Shown piece by piece: positions 19,429 through 27,554 of a stretch of DNA of 27,554 nt (positions are counted from its first letter, which is position 1; each line of letters begins with the position of its first letter). Both the position numbers and the translations under genes were made by a program. The notes beneath the pieces were generated by a model that was given only the letters and a program-made list of their open reading frames with translations, did not search any database and had not been told where the DNA came from. The DNA is from Spirogloea muscicola (taxonomy: Eukaryota > Streptophyta > Zygnematophyceae > Spirogloeales > Spirogloeaceae): positions 158,965 through 186,518 of the forward strand of contig WELB01000211.1 of NCBI GenBank assembly GCA_009602725.1, read 5' to 3'.

Positions 19429-21987
19429 TGGCCGCCGCCGCCGTCGCAGCCCCCGGTGCCGCCGCGGCGATTGACCCCGCGGACTTCCAGTGCGCCATCT
19501 GCCTGTGAGCGCCGGCTTTAGCCTTGCCTTTGGCCGCCATCGTCCGCGGCTCTAGTTGTCCTCTGCCGCATCTCCAGCATGAGTCTCAGTGATTGGCATT
19601 GCCATTCATGGCCGCCGCGCCGCAAGCACTCTACATCCGCCGCTCTGACGATGCCGCGCTCTTTTCTCCGTCGCTCTATTGCGCAGCTCTCTGGTGTACA
19701 AGCCGGTCATCAACGGTGAGCGCCGGCTCCTCGTCCCGCCACCCTGACCTGTCACGGCGGTGCCACGCCCGTGCTCCGTCTATCTGAAGGCTACAGCCGT
19801 CAGCAAGGGCACGGCAGCGGCTGTTGCGCCGGCTCCGCGCCTCCTTCTGGCTTGCTGTATGGCCACTTCGGGGTCACACGTAGAAGAGATAGACTTCCAA
19901 TTGGCGTGCCTACCAGCTGGCCTCGTACATGAGGTCCTGGGCTTCGTCGTCAGTCCGGCTCGTCGTATAAGCTTGTCCTTGACGCTACCGCGTGGTTGTC
20001 GTGCAGGGTGTGGCCATGCCTTCTGCTTCTGGTGCATCCACCGGTCGATGAATCCCATTAGGGAGTCGCACTGCCCGCTCTGCCGCCGCGTCTTCGGCCA
20101 CTTCCCGGCAATCTGCGAGCTCCTGCACTGCGCGATCTCGCAAGCTTTCCCGCAGCAGTACGAAGCCCGCGCCAAGGAGTCTCGAGGTAGGATCCCTCAG
20201 CAATGAGCCACTTCAGGTGCTTTGCAACCTGAGTTGGCAATTGTCTTGAGCATCTGAGGCGTATGGCACAACAACCACGGCTTGATGGGCATCGGAGCCC
20301 CTTGAATTTGATCATTCGAGTACTGAAAAGGTGGTGCCATGATGCCATTGCTGCAGACGACGAAATCAAAGACAACGTCTTCTCTCCGGATCTGGATGCT
20401 GCAGCACCTGATGCTGGTGGCTGCAACACTTCCCAGTGCATTGCAAGGACGCCAGCTGCAGAGGGCAACAGAGATGATGCCACCTGCCAATGTGGCGGCA
20501 GTGGACCCTTTACACATTCGGGCTGCTCTCTCAACATCGCAGCTTTCGAGTGCGGCGCATGCAGCGAGCTACTTCATGAGCCTGTGGTCTTGAATTGCGG
20601 CCATGGTAAGATGTCGCTCCTCCTCTGGCCAGCCACTGCTTGCAACCTGCTGCTGGCTGCCCTGACATTCCACTGGCATGCTCAAGGTCCTGTGCACACT
20701 GACCTGCATCGTGTTGACGGCGTGCTCTGGTGCTGAAGCTTGCTGTTCTGGCAGTAGACCACTCTCATGTTCTCAATCATTTCCTTGCAGCCATCTGCTT
20801 ACGTTGTGCCGACACGCGACAAAGCCAGCCAAACTGGCTGTGCCCTTTGCATAGTTGCATGGCTCGGCAGCCGGAGGGGACGCTAGGGAAGTGCGTAATA
20901 CTGGAGAAAGTTCTGATGACATCACACCCGGATGCATACTCGTCGCGAACTGGTCGGAGCACAACCATGGCCACCTCTGCAGCTGCATCAGGTGGGCATG
21001 CTCTCTCTCCATTTGTCCTGTGATATAAATACCACGACATGTGACCCATGGACACAATATTGATGACGTGATGTGGTGGGACGACCTGCAGAAGACACAA
21101 GTATGCCTCAAAGCTCTACATGCGAGCCGGCGGAGGCCAAACTGCATTTTGAAGGCAGCAGCTCAGACCAAGGCTCAGGGACGTCAGGGTCTTCCAATCA
21201 GGACCAGGAAAGGCGGCATTGTCCAGAGGCAGAGAGCTCTGCTGTGCCGCAGGTTGGTGGTAACCAGGGAATGGTCACCTTGGTGCAGAGGGCCTGGGAG
21301 AACATTGCAGCTGTTGCTGTAAGGAGGCAGGCCGCGAGGTCCCATCAGGAGCAGGAAAACCTTGACGACTTGCTCAAGGAGACCAGAGCCCAGAACTACA
21401 TCCACACTGGTGTTGGATGCGATGCCTGTGGGGTAAGTTCCATGAGGATTGGTGGCCGTCTGCAGATTTTTGGATATAATGCCGACCCTGTCCATGTCCC
21501 CGCTGAAGGTCCTGTTGCCAGCGGCTAAATCTCACAGATTGGAACCATAACGTTGACGTTGGAGCAGGTGTAGGCTCCTTTTGTCCTGCTTGTCTGCTTG
21601 TCTTGCTTCTTCTACAATTAATACTGAACAGGTAGTTGGCCTGGCCCACTTTGACGAAAGGAAATAAGGAACTTTGAAACCAATGGATGATGCAATTGTC
21701 TTGGCTTCTGCTGCCAGGCATTCCCCATTGTGGGCAGGCGGTTTCACTGCAAGGACTGCCCCGAGGTTGTCGGGTATGATGTATGTTCGGATTGCCATCA
21801 GGGTCCCTTGCCGGCTGCTGGCCGATTTAACCAGCGACATCAACCCGAGCATCGGATGGTGGAGTCACCCCAGTATAGCGGAGCCCTGCATTTCCTTCTA
21901 ATTGCTCATTCAGCGGACCTCACAATCCAGCAGCTGATCCGTCTGTATGGCGATGAACTGATTCCAACACTAATGGACGGCGATTAG
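19428..21987 (+). CDS. PRT1: PRT1-like N-degron E3 ubiquitin ligase (RING-RING-ZZ)
   Basis: Plant PRT1 ubiquitinates proteins with an aromatic N-terminal residue for proteasomal degradation. Seven phase-consistent exons: 19428-19504, 19687-19715, 20007-20186, 20357-20605, 20791-20991, 21092-21432, 21718-21987 (TAG); about 448 residues (Arabidopsis PRT1 is 410). Domains in order: first C3HC4-type RING (FQCAICLSLVYKP, GCGHAFCFWCIHRSMN, ESHCPLC, residues ~19-65); a variable linker; second, divergent RING (FECGACSELLHEPVVLNCGH, then ICLRCADT and WLCPLH, where His stands at the last metal position); an acidic/serine linker; and a C-terminal ZZ zinc finger (GVGCDACG, FHCKDCPEVVGYDVCSDC) with RFNQRHQPEHRM after it. 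The phrases SMNxxRESHCP and VVLNCGH and the two-RING-plus-ZZ order are specific to PRT1 and argue against a generic RING protein. The ATG has a good CCACCATGG context. Confidence 0.92.
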
Positions 21988-22323
21988 GACATTGGAGGGG
22001 AGGACTCGTTTGAAGACCAGCAGGCAACAGCTACACGTTACTGAAATCTCGGCTTTACGATGGCTTCCAACGAGTTGCCAGAAAAGGGCAATGATTGTCC
22101 ATCTGGGTATGTGAGCAGACAAGCTCGGCAAGAGCTGCCAAAAGGGACAATTTGTACAGGTGTGGAGCAACCACGGTTCTGGTTGGTCCTCTGACACTTC
22201 AATGTGAAGTGGCATCCCTACATTGTGGCTGAAGCTGCACTGATTGGGCACTCCAAAAAGATGAAGTCATCTTGCTATGGCCCATTTGACTTCTTTATGA
22301 CGATGACACCTTCTTGCCCTTCT
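21988..22323. other. Intergenic/3' region between convergent PRT1 and ATG3
   Basis: Short spacer that must contain both 3' UTRs and both polyadenylation sites. No exon-like block was found. Confidence 0.6.
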
Positions 22324-24333
22324 TCAGCAGACCTGCTTCGAAAGGTCAAAATCCACGGTGTAGTCGTACTCAATGGTAGGTATCAGGGAGGCAATGAATT
22401 TCAAAAATATGAACAAATATCTGCAGCAAGCCACAAAACAGCTGAAGGTAAACACTCCACTCTTGACAAGGTCTGAGACTGCCAGGACTGACCAGCATGT
22501 GAAGCACAGATACTTGCACCTTCATCTAGTAAGCATCATAACGCTTCAGATTGTCCAGAAGCAGCCCAGTTGAAGACGCACTGATCAATGCGAGGCTCCA
22601 CGCCACTGGAGGTGAGAACATCCAAGATCTTCTTCATCACAGCCCCATGCCGGCAGGGGTGGACGGAGGCAAATTTGCCGGGCATGTTTGGATGGTCATC
22701 TATCGTCACCTGCAAATGCGAAAGTCATTCTAAAATTTTACGTGCCACTATGGCTGGCTTGGAGCAGTCCCTGCCTTCTCCAAGTCCAAATTCATCTGCT
22801 GCAAAGTGGCTGAAGTGGCATTCTACAGAAGACTACAGAAGACAGGCAGCTTAGGGAGGGGTCTACCGTCTTGCGCGCATGGTCTTGGCTGACATCCTCA
22901 AGCACCTGCTCAGGCTTCAGCGGCTGCCGGCTCTGAGACAGCAAGCCACCAGAAACAGTGAGTGATTCCTTTAAAACAGGACCAGATAATGCTGTAGACT
23001 TGTGCCCCGCGCTGGTGATGAGAGTCGGCACAGTGTGGGCTGCAAACCCATTACAGGCGGCGTGCTCACCTCGTCATAACCAAAGAGCCACACCCGAGGC
23101 GTCTGATAGTACTTGTCGTATCTGTGGACAAGCCCACACGCCTCTTGAGACTTGATCCAGGTCTGTCAGCTAGAGGCAATACTACTGGACTTATACATCG
23201 CAGAAGCGCTTTGAATGTATGTTGAGCATGCAGAACTCTAGGAACATACGTTATGCTTATGTCATACGTCCTCGTCCGCAGAATGTGGTCCTCAGTGGGC
23301 TCACGAGCCACGAGATACGACGGCGACAAGGTGGCCTGCACGGCAGCAATGGGTCTCGCATCAGTTCTGCACATAGGGGGTCGACCGAGGCAGGGCAATC
23401 ATGGCTTCTCCTTAATGGGCGTCCGCTCACAGGATCGGACTCCATTGCGTTGTCCTCCTCCTCGAACTCCGTCATGTCAGGGACGTCATCGTCATTCTCC
23501 GCGGCGTCGTCTGCCGCCAGGTTCCCGCTCGGGCCGCCCCGACCCATGACGAGCTCGCTTGCCGCACGGCCTTCCTGGGCATCGATGGACGGGATAGCCT
23601 CCTCCATCCTGACGTCTAAGGAAAACCCAATAAAAGCAGACTGAGCACGACGACGCGACTGCCTCGTGCCGCAGTCCCACAGCCGCGGTCATGGGTCTGG
23701 CGAAGCCTGCCCGGCGTTGTGACGAGCGGGACGGACCTGCGGCCGGGTTGCCGTGGGTGGCGAGCCAGCCGCCGTCGCCGCCGTCGGCCTCGAGGAGCAG
23801 GTCGCCGCCGGCGTGCGCGTAGGCCTCCTCCAGGTACCCCGCCCGCCGCAGGCACGGCACTGGCTCGACCGGTGCAGCCGAGCCAAGACCAGACAGGTCA
23901 GCGCCGCGAGCGCCATCCGACGGGCCTCGGCAGCTTGGGCAGCGGCGACGGCGTGGCCATGGCCGCCATTGCCGCGCTAGCTCACCGTTGCGGGTGATGA
24001 GAAACTGCCTGTGCGGCGGGAGGAAGGGCCTGCGGCGGGACGCGTCTCCGCCCTCCCTGCCGGCAGAGCAGCGAGAGCCGCAGCGCGCGCCTATCAGCCG
24101 CCTTCGACGGCGGCGGCGGCGGTGGCGGGGGCGGCGGCAGCGGCGGCGGTGGGGAGGGCGGACCAGGCCCAGGTGGGGCACTTGGTGACGAGGTTGTCGC
24201 CGGCTGCGACGAACTCGTCGGGCGTGAGGACGCCGCGCGAGCGGAAAGCGCTGGCGCTGCGCGGCGGCGTCAGCGCCTCCACCGTGCTCTTGAACGCCGA
24301 GTGCAGCCGGTGCCGCAGCGGGCCCACGTCCAT
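22324..24333 (-). CDS. ATG3: ATG3, E2-like enzyme for ATG8 lipidation
   Basis: ATG3 takes ATG8 from the E1 ATG7 and transfers it to phosphatidylethanolamine on the growing autophagosome membrane. Nine phase-consistent exons: 24333-24164, 24029-23986, 23859-23737, 23615-23431, 23335-23250, 23121-23070, 22932-22867, 22709-22582, 22420-22324 (TGA); about 316 residues (Arabidopsis 313). Blocks in order: N-terminal amphipathic helix ([14 protein letters not shown]); [37 protein letters not shown]; acidic flexible region [67 protein letters not shown]; the catalytic-cysteine block [14 protein letters not shown]; and [20 protein letters not shown]. All catalytic features are present. The ATG is preceded directly by (GGC)10, and the frame remains open upstream to an ATG at 24525. 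Confidence 0.96.

Positions 24334-24363
<30 letters not shown>
24334..24363 (-). repeat. (GGC)10 abutting the ATG3 start codon
   Basis: Ten perfect units, GGC on the sense strand, ending exactly at the ATG. In frame they would encode ten glycines if translation began upstream. Confidence 0.9.
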
Positions 24364-24364
<1 letters not shown>

Positions 24365-24651
24365 ATGGCGGAAGGGCAGGGCCTCGCGGCGCGGGGTGGG
24401 TGCCAGGAGCCCAAGCCCCTTACCACACCTGACGGTCGATAAAAGTAGTGGGAAAATGCCACCTTCCGGCCGTCTCGCCCCCTTCGGGTCGGTCTACCGT
24501 CGCGCTGCCGCCCGATCGCTGACATCGGACGGCAGGACCGCGGCGATAAGTGGCAGTCCCCCCCCGTCTGACGTCCAGACTCATCCTAAAACCCCACCCG
24601 GCCGTGCCGTGCCTTAAACCCTTGCCAGCAGCCCCCTCGCCTGCCCTCGCA

Positions 24652-24682
<31 letters not shown>

Positions 24683-24695
24683 AGAAGGCGCAAGC
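24364..24695. promoter_or_regulatory. Divergent promoter region ATG3 / RPS2
   Basis: Only about 330 bases separate the two 5' regions, so core promoters for both must lie here. The plus strand has CCTTAAACCCTTGCC at 24612-24626, resembling the telo-box (AAACCCTAA) found in plant ribosomal-protein gene promoters. A (GGC)n tract (24653-24681) lies in the probable RPS2 5' UTR. No TATA box is apparent. Confidence 0.45.
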
Positions 24696-25980
<1,285 letters not shown>

Positions 25981-26669
25981 ACACCATCACTCCTCACGCT
26001 TTGTTGCTTTGCTTGGGACAGACGTCTCGGCTCGTCTACTATCTTGAGTGTCTACTGTTTGTACTGTGATAAGAAAAAGATGCCCAGATGGCTTGGCCCC
26101 ACAATCTGGGGAGCTGACAGTCAAAGACAGACTTTGAGGGACTCGCTGCCTGGGTGCAAGAATGGTGGCAGCGGACAGTGAATGCAACTTGACAGGCTGC
26201 AGACTGCAAGATTTCTGGACAGGCACAGCACATGCACTGCACAAGAAGGGCAAGATCTGGCCTCCACGCTGTGAAGGCAATTATGCCAAGGCAACATTGC
26301 CATTGAATGTTGCATAGCATCTTACGTTTGACTGCGGAGCTGTCCTAGAATATATCCTACCTAAATAGCAGGCTTTTGAAGTTGAGAGCCGCTTTGGAGG
26401 CCAATGGGCCACCGCTATGATGACAGTCGGATAAGCAACAAAATTGATAGCGCTGACAAACGTCACACTGGCCAGTTGACTCCGCGGCTCGTGGTTGCTC
26501 GTGGTTGAAGCCGGGATTGTGGAGGTGGTCAGTGCTACTTCATCCATCAGAAGTTGTGAGCAGAGGCACCATGGCGGCGAAGTGTGATGATGGCCTCTGC
26601 GTGGCCATCTGGGCGGCTACTAGAGCCGCCGGACAGGGTGGAGATGCAGGCATCCGCCCTTTGCAGCCA
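25981..26669. other. Intergenic/3' region between convergent RPS2 and IMP2-like genes
   Basis: Contains the two 3' UTRs. ORFs on both strands here show no family signature, and I found no repeats or RNA-gene signals. Confidence 0.55.
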
Positions 26670-27554
26670 TCAGTGGTGCTGCAGCAGCACTCGGCCCTCA
26701 GGCAAGTGGCTCTCAACGCGGCCGATGCGCTGGGGCGGCCACACGATGTGCGTCACACGGCCTTCTATCAGTGCCAGCGGCACCTGCACGCACGACACAG
26801 CGGTTCCACGGAAGACGGTGACGGCAGTCAGCTACCACATGCTGCCTCGGCTCCGCCGCAGGCGCACGCCGAGACCCATAAGGCGGAACCTGACCCATAG
26901 AAGGTAAGCCACACACGATCTTTCATGGCCGCCGCAGCGTGGCGACGAGCGGTACTCTTGGCTTTGGAGTTTAGGGTTAGGATTAGGGCTAGGGTTGCGA
27001 TGGGAGGCTTGCCGGGCCAAAGTGCTTGGAGTCGCAGCTCATGGCGGCGTTGTCGCCCTCCACCCAGCAGTGGCCCTGTGGCACCTGCGCCACGTCGAAG
27101 CTCCCAGGGACGGTCACCCAGTCCCCCGGCAGCGCGACTAGCCGCTTGACCAGCAGCGCGCGGCGCTCCTCGGGCGACCTGGGGGCGCGGCCGCCACCGG
27201 AGGGTCAGCGCCGTGCCCGGCGGCGGCGGCGGCGGCGTGGGCAAGGCCGTCGTGGGTCAGCGCAATGCTCGGCGACGGCGGCGGTGGTGGCGGTGTGGCA
27301 AGGCCGTCGTGGGGTCAGCGCCATACGCGGCGGCGAGGGGGGCAAGGCCGTCGTGGGTCAGCGCCATGCGCGGCGGCGGCGGCAGCGGCGGTGGCGCAGC
27401 CGGCGGCGACGGCAGGGGCAAGACCATCAAGGGCGGTCGAGGGCGGACCTGAGGACGACGACGTCGCCGCGGCGGAAGGTGCAGCGCCGGACGCTGAGCT
27501 TCTCCAGCACAACGCGGTCGGCCAGAAGCGCGCCGGCGAGGCCCCAGCCGCCGC
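26670..27554 (-). CDS. Mitochondrial inner membrane protease subunit 2-like (S26 signal peptidase), 5' end outside the window
   Basis: Serine protease of the signal peptidase family that removes bipartite presequences at the outer face of the mitochondrial inner membrane. Visible exons: 27554-27449 (open at the edge), 27178-27013, 26783-26670 (TGA). The peptide runs ADRVVLEKLSVRR, FRRGDVVVLRSP, LVKRLVALPGDWV (the catalytic Lys is the K before RLVALPGD), VPQGHCWVEGDN, DSKHFGP, then VPLALIEGRVTHIVWPPQRI, the last phrase being diagnostic for the IMP2 branch in plants. The catalytic Ser (in a GxSMxPT block) should lie in an exon beyond the window. The 27013/26783 intron has a GC donor (CCG|GCAAGC). 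The 27448 donor is gtccgc. Intron 27179-27448 contains a GC-rich minisatellite. Confidence 0.88.
26966..26999 (-). repeat. Telomere-like repeats behind the GC splice donor of the IMP2-like gene
   Basis: Plus strand GGAGTTTAGGGTTAGGATTAGGGCTAGGGTT; sense strand CCCTAA-type units starting about 14 bases after the donor at 27012. This is the third array in the window with the same strand and position relative to a donor. Confidence 0.8.
27203..27430. repeat. GC-rich minisatellite in the IMP2-like intron
   Basis: Four imperfect units starting with GGTCAGCGC at about 27203, 27255, 27313 and 27356, each with a variable (GGC)n part and, in three of them, ending GGCAAGGCCGTCGTG. Unit length varies from about 43 to 75 bases because the inner GGC run varies. 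Open frames across it on both strands are low-complexity by-products. Confidence 0.8.

Noticed and set aside
23492-24181. 229-residue Arg-rich minus-strand ORF
   Set aside because: Reads through ATG3 introns and switches frame relative to the conserved ATG3 blocks; the spliced ATG3 model explains the segment.

Overview
The window is nuclear DNA of a photosynthetic eukaryote of the green lineage, most likely a green alga; I cannot name the genus. The reasons are: every gene is split by many short introns, nearly all GT-AG; first exons are very GC-rich while introns and 3' regions are not; and several proteins have plant-type architecture (PP7-type phosphatase, a PRT1-type RING-RING-ZZ ubiquitin ligase, a plant-like TFIIIC B-block subunit, an EXO70A1-like N-terminus). 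Exon models were built by eye from conserved protein blocks and checked for reading-phase agreement across junctions.

Layout. 1-123 is a pure poly-A run that cuts into an EXO70 exon. 123-436 holds two N-terminal exons of an EXO70 exocyst subunit. From 474 to 4926 a bacterial-type xylulokinase/FGGY kinase gene (+) runs without its first ~100 residues, so two truncated genes meet in a (GCC)n tract. 5843-8194 (-) is a PP7-like Ser/Thr phosphatase, convergent with the kinase. 9356-16748 (-) is an 18-exon gene for the largest, B-box-binding subunit of TFIIIC. 16749-19427 is a repeat-rich divergent intergenic region. 19428-21987 (+) is a PRT1-like N-degron E3 ligase. 22324-24333 (-) is the autophagy E2 ATG3. 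24334-24695 is a short divergent promoter region. 24696-25980 (+) is 40S ribosomal protein uS5/RPS2, with an assembly gap inside. 26670-27554 (-) is the C-terminal part of a mitochondrial inner membrane protease subunit 2-like gene, open at the window edge.

These are housekeeping genes (secretion, sugar phosphorylation, signalling, Pol III transcription, protein turnover, translation, mitochondrial processing) without an operon-like relation. The most interesting signals are non-coding: a B-box inside a tRNA-minihelix-like hairpin about 180 bp upstream of the TFIIIC gene; sense-strand CCCTAA-type telomere-like runs directly behind 5' splice sites in three unrelated genes; an unnamed GGGCTGGCCT repeat family; a ~208-bp dispersed repeat in inverted orientation on both sides of the TFIIIC gene; and a 109-bp tandem duplication across a splice donor.
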